From Lachnospiraceae bacterium (GTDB lineage Bacteria; Bacillota; Clostridia; Lachnospirales; Lachnospiraceae): DNA of 64,000 bases. Of the stretch, positions 26,221-35,385 are shown one piece after another; within the stretch, counting starts at the first letter, position 1, and every line of letters starts with the position of its first letter. The notes beneath the pieces were generated by a model, which worked only from the letters and a program-made list of their open reading frames with translations, had not been told where the DNA came from and did no database searches. The stretch lies in the NCBI GenBank assembly GCA_029067085.1, contig JAIEFE010000021.1:117075-181074 (forward strand), read 5' to 3'. The position numbers and the translations under genes are program-made.

Positions 26221-29200
26221 TGAGAAAGAAAAAATGGAAGAAGAGCAGGGCAATCCTGCCACTGTTGCTTTCAGCTATGATGATCGTTGAGCCGATTGGA
26301 ATGGCGAATACAGTCTATGCTGAAGAAGTGACGCCCATAACGGAAACAATTGGCTCAGAGCAGGAAGATGAGCTCGAGAATGATGTTGCCGAGGGTGCGG
26401 AAGAAAAGGAGCAGGAGACAAATGACGGTGTAACAGACGGCACCGAAGGCAACGTCGATGAGCAGGGAGACGGCGAGGACGATAAGAAGGATGAAGGTTC
26501 TGCTTCTGACACTGCAGATGAGAACACGGAATCGTCTGAGAATCCCTCAGAAACCGAGGTTGGCGAAGACCAGGAGACAGATCAGGACGGCGAGGATGAG
26601 CAGCTCCCTGATGATGAAACATTAGAGGAAGAGGTTAAGGAAGACGCAGAAGCGGAAGAAGACGCTGCGTCTGAAAATGATTTGGACGAAGAAGAGAATG
26701 CAGCGTTAAACGGCTTTAAAGGTATGCCTGATTCCTATAAGCTTTCTTCGAAACAGATGGAGAGTAAAAAAAGTCTGTCTGCACATGCAGGTGAAATCGG
26801 CGAATTTGAAGCGGGGGCTAATTATGCGGAAGGTGAGGTCGTCACCCTTGTTGAAACGAGGGAAGAGGCCGAGATGATTGCTGAGGCGTACAACGCGGAG
26901 ATCGTAGATTTCGAATATGGCGTTCTCACTTTAAAGCTGAATCCGGATGTTACTGTCGCTATGGCGGTCAAGGTGGCGGCAGATATGAATATCAATATGC
27001 CGGCAGTATGGCCGAACTACCGTCGTTATCTGATGGGGGAGGAACCGGTATCTGACAGCGATGGTATAGAGATTGAGATGACAGAATATGATGCGGAGGA
27101 AGGCCAGACGTCCGTAGAGGAAGCATCGGACACTTCCTATCTGGCAGTGACGGATGATTATCTGAATCCGAGAGATTCGCACTATCAGTGGCAGCATACG
27201 GTGATCGGCTCCCCTTATGCATGGGCGGCAGGATCTAAGGGTCAGAATATTAAAGTTGCTGTTCTGGACAGTGGTGTAGCAAGTCATAGTGATCTTCCCA
27301 CTGTAAATTCTTTAAATAGCAGTGCAACCACGGACAATGTTGGTCATGGAACACATGTTGCAGGTATTATAGGAGCAAGAGCGAACAATGGTCTTGGAGC
27401 AGGTGTGGCACCGGAGGTCATACTATACAGCTATAATCTTGGAGACATGTATTCGTCCGATATTATGAAAGGAATCAAAGCTGCCAAAGCTGCAAATGTG
27501 GATGTTATTAACATGAGTATCGGCGGCCTTGGTTTTGTTGAGGATGAGCAGACGTGTGTAGATGAAGCGTATAACGCGGGCATTGCGATCTTTGTGGCGG
27601 CAGGTAACGATGGCGGACAAAATTATAACTATCCGGCGTGTTATAAACATGTTATCAGCGTAGCGGCTACAGACAAGAATAATGAGCGAGCGAGTTTTTC
27701 CAATTATTCTAACATGGTGGATTTGAGTGCGCCGGGTGTAGATATCTGGTCAACCAGCAATACAAATGCTTCCGCATATGTCGCTATGAGCGGTACGTCA
27801 ATGGCGTGTCCTGTAGCAGCAGGTGAAGCGGCAGTTATCCTGTCGGCAAATAAAATAACGACGAGCGGCAGTAAAAGGGTAGATGACCTGGAAAAGTTAA
27901 TGAAGAGCAATGCAGTTAAGGCGGGTTCCGGTATGGGTTCAGGCATCACGAGCCTGACGAAGCTGCTCGGACTCAGTACGGCAGAGACGAAACCGAACGC
28001 ACCAGATATTGTGATTACCCCTGATGATACGGCAAAGGCACAGAAGGTTGATGTGACGATTACGGCACCGGATAATGTGACCATTTATTATACGACCAAT
28101 GGTAAAAATCCGGTGTTTAAGGACGGTAAGGTGGATAGCAGTGCAGGAACAACGTGGTACACCGGTCCTTTTAGTATCAGTAAGACTGCCAAGGCAACAA
28201 TCAAGGCGATCGCGGTGAATGAAAGCGGTGTTTCCAGTGCTGTGAAATCTGTCAGCTATACGTTGAAGCCTTATGTGACTGGTATTGTCATCTCTGGCCC
28301 GAAGAACGTGGCTAAGGGTAAGAATATCCAGTTGACAGCGACTGTGACTCCTACATATGCAACGAATAAGAAAGTGACATGGGAACTGCGGAATAGTAAT
28401 GGGACAGAGCTTTCGGCCGATGCTAAGAAGAACCTTAAAATATCCGGCGGTAAAGTAACAGCGACTAAGGATGCTGTATCGGGTAAATATCAGGTAGTTG
28501 TGACAGCGCAGGACGATAGTAAGAAATCGGTAACATATGACATAACAGTAATAGAAGGTGTCAGAGTTAAGGCGGTCAAATTCGTTCAAGAAAAGGGCAG
28601 TACAGCGGTCTTAAAAAATTTACCGTTAGAATTGCCGACGGAAGCTTCTCATGACCTCATGCAAAATCTTGTAACCGATGCAGTAAGTGAGAGCGACACT
28701 TTTACAGCGGCTGATTTCAGGTGGACGAGTAATAATAAATCGATTGCGTCAGTAAACGATTCAGGTGTAGTAACAGCGAAAAAAGCGGGTAAGGCAACAA
28801 TCACTGCATTGGCTGATGATTCCAGCGGCAAAAAGGCGACCGTCACGGTGACAGTTACACAACTTGCAACAGATTTGGAAATCTTGGCACCGGCTACAGC
28901 TAAGTCGGACGGTACGGTGATAGCAAAGATAGCGCCGGGTAAGAATGCGACTTTCAAAGCCGCAGTCACGCCGACATGGACGACAAACAAGAAAGTAACG
29001 TGGGAGATTTATGACACAGCCGGAAAGAAGATAGAGACAAAAGCAGATGTAAATATTGCCGCTAATGGTAAAGTAACGGCAGCTAAGAATGCGAAACCGG
29101 GTGTGTATACCATCAAGGCTATTACCCAGGATGCTGCAAAGAAAACGGCAGAGGCGAAGATACAGGTAACCAGCGGCATTATCAGTAAACTGAGTTTCCC

Positions 29201-30170
29201 TGCGCAGGCGGACGCAAATGTGAAGATATTCCGCAAAACCACAGATTATACGGATTATGATTACAATTTTGGGCTGAATACTGTAACGATCAAGGCAAAG
29301 ATAGAGGGCGCGGAAGCAGATTTGACCCAATATACAGTGAGCAATAGCAATTCCGGCATTGCGCGATATCAGGATATATCAACGCCTGCGGAAATGGCAA
29401 ATGGGAATATTACCCTGCGGATTACGGCGACGGGAAGGGCTGCCGGAAAGACAAAGATTACGATTGCTTCTACGGATGGTTCTAACAAGAAGCTTACCTG
29501 TAATGTCACAGTCGTCAATCCTGTTTCGGCAATCACGATTGCACCGGCAGCGGGTGCTAATGAATGCCTCGTACCGGGAAAATCATTGCAGCTGAAAGCC
29601 AGAGTGGAGTCGGAAAATGGAGTGATCTCCAATAAAGCCGTATCTTGGACGATGGCTCGAATGGCACTTAATAATAATAAATATGTTCCGGTAAAGGTAG
29701 AGCCGACAGATGGAGTCAAAATTTCTGCGAGCGGAAAAGTGACAGCAGGCGGAAATGCAAAAACATCTGAAGTTTACATGGTTCAGGCTGAGGCAAAAGA
29801 CGGAAGCGGTGTATTTGATCAGTATTATATATACGTAGAAAAAGCGGCAACCATATTAGATGTGTATCAGGGAAAGGCGGGAGGTAAGAAAGTCATTCCT
29901 TCTGCAAAATATACGCTGCCCATGATAACCGAGGGCTATGTTATGAATTGCGATATTGTTTCGGACCTGAAGCAGGGTGGCTTTACGGTATCGTCTTCTA
30001 ATCCGGCAGTTCTGTCTGTTAGTTATAGTCCTTATTATAGTAACGGTAACGCTTATGTCAATTACGGTTATATGTCAGTGGCAACGCATAAGAAAGGTAC
30101 CGCTACGATTACAGTGAAGGCGATGGATGGCAGTGGGAAACAGATGAAATTTACTCTCATTGTTCAGTAA
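26220..30170 (+). CDS. Large secreted S8 subtilase with acidic linker and Ig-like repeats (second paralogue)
   Basis: This 1316-residue paralogue of the subtilase upstream has the same architecture: signal peptide (cleavage after TVYA), a long Glu/Asp-rich linker to about residue 165, a prodomain near 205-270, then peptidase S8 with Asp350 (AVLDSGVASHS), His376 (GHGTHVAGI), Asn463 (AAGNDGG) and Ser527 (SGTSMACPVA). An FN3/chitobiase-C-like domain (TIYYTTNGKNPVF) and several Big_2-like domains (TSNNKSIASVNDSGVVTAKK) follow. GGAGGAG sits five bases before the ATG at 26220, inside the end of the previous gene; the adjacent ATG at 26217 is an alternative. Codon use is visibly more AT-rich than in the first paralogue. 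There is no sortase anchor, so it is secreted or attached non-covalently. Confidence 0.9.
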   Translation: MRKKKWKKSRAILPLLLSAMMIVEPIGMANTVYAEEVTPITETIGSEQEDELENDVAEGAEEKEQETNDGVTDGTEGNVDEQGDGEDDKKDEGSASDTADENTESSENPSETEVGEDQETDQDGEDEQLPDDETLEEEVKEDAEAEEDAASENDLDEEENAALNGFKGMPDSYKLSSKQMESKKSLSAHAGEIGEFEAGANYAEGEVVTLVETREEAEMIAEAYNAEIVDFEYGVLTLKLNPDVTVAMAVKVAADMNINMPAVWPNYRRYLMGEEPVSDSDGIEIEMTEYDAEEGQTSVEEASDTSYLAVTDDYLNPRDSHYQWQHTVIGSPYAWAAGSKGQNIKVAVLDSGVASHSDLPTVNSLNSSATTDNVGHGTHVAGIIGARANNGLGAGVAPEVILYSYNLGDMYSSDIMKGIKAAKAANVDVINMSIGGLGFVEDEQTCVDEAYNAGIAIFVAAGNDGGQNYNYPACYKHVISVAATDKNNERASFSNYSNMVDLSAPGVDIWSTSNTNASAYVAMSGTSMACPVAAGEAAVILSANKITTSGSKRVDDLEKLMKSNAVKAGSGMGSGITSLTKLLGLSTAETKPNAPDIVITPDDTAKAQKVDVTITAPDNVTIYYTTNGKNPVFKDGKVDSSAGTTWYTGPFSISKTAKATIKAIAVNESGVSSAVKSVSYTLKPYVTGIVISGPKNVAKGKNIQLTATVTPTYATNKKVTWELRNSNGTELSADAKKNLKISGGKVTATKDAVSGKYQVVVTAQDDSKKSVTYDITVIEGVRVKAVKFVQEKGSTAVLKNLPLELPTEASHDLMQNLVTDAVSESDTFTAADFRWTSNNKSIASVNDSGVVTAKKAGKATITALADDSSGKKATVTVTVTQLATDLEILAPATAKSDGTVIAKIAPGKNATFKAAVTPTWTTNKKVTWEIYDTAGKKIETKADVNIAANGKVTAAKNAKPGVYTIKAITQDAAKKTAEAKIQVTSGIISKLSFPAQADANVKIFRKTTDYTDYDYNFGLNTVTIKAKIEGAEADLTQYTVSNSNSGIARYQDISTPAEMANGNITLRITATGRAAGKTKITIASTDGSNKKLTCNVTVVNPVSAITIAPAAGANECLVPGKSLQLKARVESENGVISNKAVSWTMARMALNNNKYVPVKVEPTDGVKISASGKVTAGGNAKTSEVYMVQAEAKDGSGVFDQYYIYVEKAATILDVYQGKAGGKKVIPSAKYTLPMITEGYVMNCDIVSDLKQGGFTVSSSNPAVLSVSYSPYYSNGNAYVNYGYMSVATHKKGTATITVKAMDGSGKQMKFTLIVQ

Positions 30171-30209
30171 CTAGTTTATTATAGGTATTTGTAAAAAAAT
30201 AATGTCACG

Positions 30210-30249
30210 AAAGCATCCCCTCTTTTTTGTGAAGGAGGGGATGCTTTTT
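30210..30249 (+). terminator. Strong Rho-independent terminator after the second subtilase
   Basis: AAAGCATCCCCTC (30210-30222) pairs perfectly with GAGGGGATGCTTT (30235-30247), ending in five T residues. It closes the prodomain-like/subtilase unit. Confidence 0.93.
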
Positions 30250-30282
30250 GTGAAATTATCATATGATTTCGTTTGCAAACAG

Positions 30283-30311
30283 TTGACAAATTATTTGCTA
30301 TCCGTTATGAT
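30283..30311 (+). promoter_or_regulatory. Promoter of the Rpn-family gene
   Basis: TTGACA (30283-30288) and TATGAT (30306-30311) are exactly 17 bp apart. The predicted leader to the ATG at 30497 is about 180 nt. I see no riboswitch or strong hairpin in it; the rest of the 30171-30496 gap holds only the preceding terminator. Confidence 0.75.
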
Positions 30312-30496
30312 AAATCCATCAGAGAAATTCTACACAATGTGCATTTCTGCGCATTCAGACAGTTTCTGTCAGATTTTTCGACAGGTATCACAAACACATC
30401 AAATGGCAGTTGTAGTCTGTTACAGCCGCTGGTCTATTCCGGCAATGCAGGATCATTCAAGCCATTCTGCGCTTGTCCGCGTCGAAAGGAGTTCTT

Positions 30497-31504
30497 ATGT
30501 CAAAAGAGAAAAAAGCATCCCAAAAGAAACAGATCCGTAACAGCAAGTATCATGACAGCAGCAGTAAACTCATCTTTGGAAACGCAGAATTGTGTTCCCA
30601 GTTCCTCAGAAACTACATGGATATCCCACTCCTTAAAAATGTCCGTGCTGAAGATATCGAGGATGTCACGGAACGGTACATACCCATGTTCACGGAGGAA
30701 CGCAATTCAGATACGGTAAAACGTATAAAATTATCAGAAAAAGACACATTATTTTTTGTCACGCTTATTGAACACAAGACCAAAGTAGATTATAATGTGA
30801 GTATGCAGCTTCTCCGCTACATGGTCTACATATGGGAAGACTATGAAAAGGAGATGGAGAAGAAAAAGAAGGGGATCAGCAAGACGAAAAACTTCCGGTA
30901 TCCTCCGATCCTGCCCATTGTATATTATGAGGGGAGCGGAAGGTGGACAGTGCCCTGTAATATCAAAGACAGGATATACTTTGATGAAGCTTTTGAGCCT
31001 TTCACCCCCAAGTTTTTCTATAAGCTGGTGCAGCTCAACAACTACAGTGTTGAAGAATTGATCGAAAAGAAGGATGAACTCTCCCTGCTGATGCTGATCA
31101 ACCGGCTGCAGAGTATTGCGGCATTCAGGGAGCTTAACTTACCAAAGGATTATCTGAAAGACCTGTCTGAGAATTCCCCTGATGAATTACTCGATATCAT
31201 CGCAAAGGTGACGGCAGCCATGCTGAGGCATTTACATCTGCCGGAAGAGGAAGTTGCGGAGTTTACTGATCAGGTAAAGGAGCGGGATATGGCAGAATTA
31301 TTTGAATACTTTGAGGACGTTGATCTACCGGCAGAGCGTAAAAAGGCGAGAGAAGAAGGTCGTGCAGAGGGCATGGCAGAGGGTGAATCCCGTTTTGCTA
31401 AATTGACTCAGCTTTTACTGAAAGCTGGCCGTACCGATGACCTGACAAGGGCCGTTACTGACTTGAAATACAGGAAAGAGCTATATCTGCAATATGAACT
31501 GTGA
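30497..31504 (+). CDS. Rpn-family PD-(D/E)xK nuclease / transposase_31-like protein
   Basis: This 335-residue protein belongs to the YhgA-like Rpn family of recombination-promoting nucleases. N-terminal KYHDSSSKLIFGNAEL, the nuclease core FFVTLIEHKTKVDYNVSMQL (Glu92-x-Lys94) and FRYPPILPIVYYEGSGRW are the family landmarks. E. coli Rpn proteins are DNA endonucleases that stimulate RecA-independent recombination, and some Rpn loci take part in phage defence. The C-terminal tail is helical with an EEGRAEGMAEGE segment, also typical. AAAGGAG lies six bases before the ATG. It is a single-gene unit with its own promoter and terminator. No inverted repeats or target duplications mark it as a mobile element. 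Confidence 0.85.
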   Translation: MSKEKKASQKKQIRNSKYHDSSSKLIFGNAELCSQFLRNYMDIPLLKNVRAEDIEDVTERYIPMFTEERNSDTVKRIKLSEKDTLFFVTLIEHKTKVDYNVSMQLLRYMVYIWEDYEKEMEKKKKGISKTKNFRYPPILPIVYYEGSGRWTVPCNIKDRIYFDEAFEPFTPKFFYKLVQLNNYSVEELIEKKDELSLLMLINRLQSIAAFRELNLPKDYLKDLSENSPDELLDIIAKVTAAMLRHLHLPEEEVAEFTDQVKERDMAELFEYFEDVDLPAERKKAREEGRAEGMAEGESRFAKLTQLLLKAGRTDDLTRAVTDLKYRKELYLQYEL

Positions 31505-31512
31505 TTTAGTAG

Positions 31513-31550
31513 AAAAGCCAGGAGATATTCTCATGGCTTTTCTTACATTT
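31513..31550 (+). terminator. Terminator of the Rpn-family gene
   Basis: AAAAGCCA (31513-31520) pairs with TGGCTTTT (31534-31541), with extra pairing GAG/CTC inside, followed by CTTACATTTTT. Confidence 0.7.
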
Positions 31551-31627
31551 TTATGGTAGTATAAAATAGATATAGGAGTAGATTCTAATTTTGAGAATAT
31601 TATGTTGAGAAATGGAGAAATGGAAAA

Positions 31628-32851
31628 ATGAATTTACGGAAGAGAGCAAAAAAAATGAAGCTGGCGTGCCGTATTCTTGCAGGAGCGCTGATGCTGATGA
31701 TCCTAACGGCAGCGTGCGGCAAGGCGGAGACGTCTGAGCCCGAGCCCGAACCGGTTGAGGAGCAGCAGGTGATTGATGAGCCTGAACCGGAACCCGAACC
31801 GGAGCCTGAACCGGAACCCGAACCCGAACCGACTACTGCCTATCCTGTGATCGGGGAGAGAGAGGAGAAGGGCGGCGAGATCCAGAGTTATCTGACGGGG
31901 CAGTGGACGAAGAAGGAACAGGCCACAAGGCGTCCTATAGCGGTAATGATTCCGAACAACGCTCCGGCTCTGCCGCAGTATGGTCTTTCCCGTGCGGCCA
32001 TTATTTATGAGGCGCCTGTTGAGGGACGTATCACCCGTCTGATGGCAGTGCTTGAAGATTTTGATGATCTTGACAGGGTCGGACCTGTCCGCTCCAGCAG
32101 GGACTACTATGTTTATCAGGCCATGGGATATGAGGCGATCTACTGTAACTGGGGACTTGCCGTGCCCTATGTGGAGGAACTGATCAACCGTCCGAATTAT
32201 TACAATGTGAGCGCGGCGGTGACGGGTATCCACAATCCGGCGGATGAGGCGTACGGCAGATATAAGCGCCCCGGCTATAAGACGGAATTTACGGGCTATC
32301 TCTTTATCGGCGGTCTGTTTGACGCAGTGGAGAGGCTTGGCTATGATTGGAATTATGACGATGCATATGTGCCGCCCTTCCTTTTTGCGGCGGATGATGT
32401 GAGAGCGGATTACGCAGATAACGAGGCGGCTTCCTATATTTATCCGGGCGGGAAGTCAGGTAAAAACTCGGGCGGATACGGTGCATACCACCCTTACTTT
32501 GAATACCATGAGGACGATCATCTGTATTACCGCTATCAGGACGGCAAGAAGCAGATTGATGAGTATACAGGGAATCAGCTTACGGTCAGCAACGTGGTAT
32601 TCCAGTACTGTCACGGCGAAGTCAGGGACGCTCACGATTATCTGGCATTCGGTGTCCACGGCGAAGGAGAAGCCATTGTCTTTACAAACGGCAGGGTTAT
32701 TAAGGGCACATGGAAACGCTATGACGGCGATTTCACTCCGGCGAAGTTTTTTGATGAGAACGATGAGGAGATCATCTTTAATCAGGGAAGTACCTGGATC
32801 TGCAATATTTGGGATGAATACGGAGAATTTGTAGAGTATGGACAGGAATGA
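31628..32851 (+). CDS. DUF3048 (YerB-like) lipoprotein
   Basis: This 407-residue lipoprotein has a basic N-terminus, a hydrophobic stretch and a lipobox (LTAAC, Cys at residue 31). An (EP)9 linker follows, probably spanning the wall. The two DUF3048 domains are recognised by RPIAVMIPNNAPALPQYGLS, RITRLMAVLEDFDD, RVGPVRSSRDYYVYQAMGYE and the C-terminal VFTNGRVIKGTWKR. The Bacillus homologue is YerB, of unknown function. It is probably attached to the outer face of the membrane. The next gene overlaps it by 14 nt, so it is probably co-expressed with the XpaC-like protein. Confidence 0.9.
   Translation: MNLRKRAKKMKLACRILAGALMLMILTAACGKAETSEPEPEPVEEQQVIDEPEPEPEPEPEPEPEPEPTTAYPVIGEREEKGGEIQSYLTGQWTKKEQATRRPIAVMIPNNAPALPQYGLSRAAIIYEAPVEGRITRLMAVLEDFDDLDRVGPVRSSRDYYVYQAMGYEAIYCNWGLAVPYVEELINRPNYYNVSAAVTGIHNPADEAYGRYKRPGYKTEFTGYLFIGGLFDAVERLGYDWNYDDAYVPPFLFAADDVRADYADNEAASYIYPGGKSGKNSGGYGAYHPYFEYHEDDHLYYRYQDGKKQIDEYTGNQLTVSNVVFQYCHGEVRDAHDYLAFGVHGEGEAIVFTNGRVIKGTWKRYDGDFTPAKFFDENDEEIIFNQGSTWICNIWDEYGEFVEYGQE
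31778..31831 (+). repeat. (Glu-Pro)9 codon repeat in the lipoprotein linker
   Basis: Nine in-frame Glu-Pro dipeptide codons, using mixed synonymous codons. Such linkers are stiff and extended; the length may vary between strains. Confidence 0.85.
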
Positions 32852-34121
32852 GTGGTATCGGGCCGGCGAGGATATCAGGGATCAGGTGCAGCAGGCGGTT
32901 GATACAGGTGATTTTACAAACCTTGGGAAAAATATCGGCAACACCGTAAACGAAACCATTAACCGCACCATGCGTGAGGTGAACCGTACGGTTGGAACCG
33001 TGGGAGACAATGTGAATCGTACCGTGGGGGCGGTAGGTGAGGGCGTAAACCGTGTCGTAAACAATGTGGGTAATGGCATAAGCCGCGCTGCCGGAAATAT
33101 GGGTCGAGGCACTGGGGGTGCTCCCTTACAGCCGCAGAGTCCTTACGCGCATCTGCCCCAGTACAGGCGGCCGAATACCCGTCCCGACACCAGACTTTTC
33201 CAGAGCACACCGAAGGGCTCTGTATCGGGAATCTTATGTATGTGCGCCGGCTTCAGCATCATGGGAATAGCAGCGCTTGCCATACCTACAGCGATCGCGG
33301 AGATGGTGGCCTACGCTGCGAACGCGTCCACCCTTAGCACTGCTCTCATCCTTTTTGCAGGCGGGCTCGGAGTAGGGATCCATGGGACCAGGCTGACGGG
33401 CCGCGCCAGTCGTTACAAACGGTATGTGAGTATGGTGAGGGATAAGCTCTACTGCTCTATTCAGGAAATGGCCGTAAAGACGGGCAGAAACGAACGTTTT
33501 GTCATTAAAGACCTTAAAAAGATGATTCGTCTCGGTATGTTCAAGCAGGGGCGTCTGGATCAGAGGGAGACCTGCCTGATCGCCAGCGACGAGATGTACA
33601 ATCAGTATATGCTTACCCAGAAGAATTATGAGGAGGAGCAGAAAAAGCTGGAGATAGAAAAACTGGCTGACGAGCGGAAGCAGAAGGAGAGGGAGCGTCT
33701 GGGCGAAGCGGCCGAAGTGATCGAAGAAGGGAAAAGCTATGTGCGCCTGATCAGACAGTGCAACGACGAGATCCCCGGCGAGGAGATGTCGGATAAGCTG
33801 GACCGTCTGGAATTGCTTGTTTCCAGGATATTCGAACAGGTGGAAAAAGAGCCGGAGCTCGCACCCGAGCTTCGAAAGATGCTTAGTTTTTATCTGCCTA
33901 CTACGAAAAAGCTTCTGGAAGCCTACCGTGATCTTGACAGACAGCAGTTGGATCTGTCCAATGTGGAACAAACAAAACGTGAGATCGAAGCGGCGGTGGA
34001 TAATATCAATGAAGCATTTGAAAAGTTTCTCGACGAGCTGTTCCGGGAGAAGGCCTGGGATATCCAGTCGGATATTTCGGCTTTACATACGATACTGAAA
34101 CAGGACGGATACCTAGATTAA
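32838..34121 (+). CDS. xpaC: XpaC-like protein (5-bromo-4-chloroindolyl phosphate hydrolysis family)
   Basis: This 427-residue protein opens with EWYRAGEDIRDQVQQAVDTG, the usual start of this family. A low-complexity stretch of NRTVG-type repeats (residues 40-90) follows, then two transmembrane helices (about 128-183) and a long helical cytoplasmic region rich in Glu and Lys (coiled coil, 255-295). The family name reflects a Bacillus phenotype; the real role is unknown, but it is almost always encoded beside TelA, as here. The ATG overlaps the lipoprotein gene by 14 nt. Two hairpins separate it from telA. Confidence 0.85.
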   Translation: MDRNEWYRAGEDIRDQVQQAVDTGDFTNLGKNIGNTVNETINRTMREVNRTVGTVGDNVNRTVGAVGEGVNRVVNNVGNGISRAAGNMGRGTGGAPLQPQSPYAHLPQYRRPNTRPDTRLFQSTPKGSVSGILCMCAGFSIMGIAALAIPTAIAEMVAYAANASTLSTALILFAGGLGVGIHGTRLTGRASRYKRYVSMVRDKLYCSIQEMAVKTGRNERFVIKDLKKMIRLGMFKQGRLDQRETCLIASDEMYNQYMLTQKNYEEEQKKLEIEKLADERKQKERERLGEAAEVIEEGKSYVRLIRQCNDEIPGEEMSDKLDRLELLVSRIFEQVEKEPELAPELRKMLSFYLPTTKKLLEAYRDLDRQQLDLSNVEQTKREIEAAVDNINEAFEKFLDELFREKAWDIQSDISALHTILKQDGYLD

Positions 34122-34123
34122 CC

Positions 34124-34169
34124 GATCGAGTGCCCGCGCACTCGATCTAAGAGAATGCTTCGCATTCTC
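34124..34169 (+). repeat. Two adjacent perfect hairpins between xpaC and telA
   Basis: GATCGAGTGC (34124-34133) pairs with GCACTCGATC (34138-34147) around a 4-nt loop; then GAGAATGC (34151-34158) pairs with GCATTCTC (34162-34169) around TTC. No real T-run follows, so these look more like an attenuating or processing element than a terminator. Confidence 0.7.
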
Positions 34170-34222
34170 CTTAAATGGTTGAGGTTGTGGCGATAAAACA
34201 TATAATTAAACAGGAGGAGACT

Positions 34223-35377
34223 ATGAACGAAGTAGATCTGAAGGAAATGGAAGCGCCCACCCTGGTATTTGGTGAGGTGGAAAATATGGTGAAGGAAGAG
34301 GCGCCTCTTGCGGAGATTCCGAAGACGGAGACGGTGAAGCAGGAGCTTGACGACTCCATCCTGACCGATGAGGAGCGGCGGCAGGTGGATGAGTTTTCCA
34401 AGCAGATCGATCTGCACAATTCCACGGCGATCCTGCAGTACGGTGTGGGTACACAGAAGAAAATGGCGGATTTTTCGGGAAGCGCATTGGAGAATGTAAA
34501 GACCAAGGATCTAGGTGAAGTGGGCGATATGCTCTCCGAAGTGGTAACGCAGTTAAAAGGTTTTGATGAGGAGGAGAAGGGCTTCCTTGGCATCTTTAAA
34601 AAGCCCGCGCAAAAGCTTGAGGCTATTAAGACGAAATATTCCAAAGCCGAGACGAACGTCAACAAGATCTGCGAGGCGCTTGAGAGTAATCAGGTGCAGC
34701 TTTTGAAGGATATTTCGATCCTTGACAAGATGTACGACCTGAACCTGAACTATTTCAAGGAACTTTCCATGTACATACTGGCAGGCAAAAAGAAACTCGC
34801 GGAGACCAGAGAGAAGGAGCTGCCCGAGCTTTTAGAGAAGGCGAAGGCGAGCGGCTTACCCGAGGATGCGCAGGCGGCAAGAGATCTGGAGGCTCTTTGC
34901 GACCGTTTCGAGAAAAAGATCCATGATCTGGAACTGACAAGGATGGTATCCATTCAGACGGCACCTCAGATCAGACTGGTGCAGAGCAGCGATACGATGA
35001 TGGTGGAGAAGATTCAGTCTACCATAGTAAATACCATTCCTCTCTGGAAGAGCCAGATGGTGCTTGCGCTCGGCGTAACCCATGCGGAGCAGGCGGCAAA
35101 GGCGCAGAGAGAGGTCTCCGATATGACGAACGAGCTTTTGAAGAGAAATGCGGAAGTCTTAAAGACCGCTTCTATTGAGAGTGCAAAGGAATCCGAGCGC
35201 GGTATCATTGATATGGAGACACTGAAAAATACCAACGCAAACCTGATCTCTACTCTGGACGAGGTGATGAAGATTCAGGCTGACGGCAGAGAGAAGAGGC
35301 GATTGGCCGAGGAAGAGATGCGGGTGATGGAAAACGACCTCAAGCAGAAGCTTTTAGAGCTGAGTGAAAGGAAGTAA
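34223..35377 (+). CDS. telA: TelA-family toxic anion resistance protein
   Basis: This 384-residue, almost wholly helical cytoplasmic protein has the TelA/KlaA family landmarks SKQIDLHNSTAILQYGVGTQ and KKMADFSGSALENVKTKDLG, then LGIFKKPAQKLEAIKTKYSK and VSIQTAPQIRLVQSSDTMMV. Members were linked to tellurite and envelope-stress resistance; the mechanism is unclear. The start at 34223 has CAGGAGGAG five bases upstream; the earlier in-frame ATG at 34175 has none. It follows xpaC by 101 nt and precedes prmA by 8 nt. Confidence 0.92.
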   Translation: MNEVDLKEMEAPTLVFGEVENMVKEEAPLAEIPKTETVKQELDDSILTDEERRQVDEFSKQIDLHNSTAILQYGVGTQKKMADFSGSALENVKTKDLGEVGDMLSEVVTQLKGFDEEEKGFLGIFKKPAQKLEAIKTKYSKAETNVNKICEALESNQVQLLKDISILDKMYDLNLNYFKELSMYILAGKKKLAETREKELPELLEKAKASGLPEDAQAARDLEALCDRFEKKIHDLELTRMVSIQTAPQIRLVQSSDTMMVEKIQSTIVNTIPLWKSQMVLALGVTHAEQAAKAQREVSDMTNELLKRNAEVLKTASIESAKESERGIIDMETLKNTNANLISTLDEVMKIQADGREKRRLAEEEMRVMENDLKQKLLELSERK

Positions 35378-35385
35378 ACCGCGTC

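Noticed and set aside
30273..30719. Plus-strand open frame through the Rpn leader and into the gene in another frame
   Set aside because: It starts before the promoter and runs out of frame through the Rpn coding region; no ribosome site or motif.
30497..31504. Rpn-family gene as part of an insertion sequence
   Set aside because: No terminal inverted repeats, target duplication or second transposase gene flank it; a host promoter and terminator are present.
31778..31831. Glu-Pro repeat as a possible CRISPR or satellite
   Set aside because: It is an in-frame coding repeat in a lipoprotein linker with mixed synonymous codons and no spacers.
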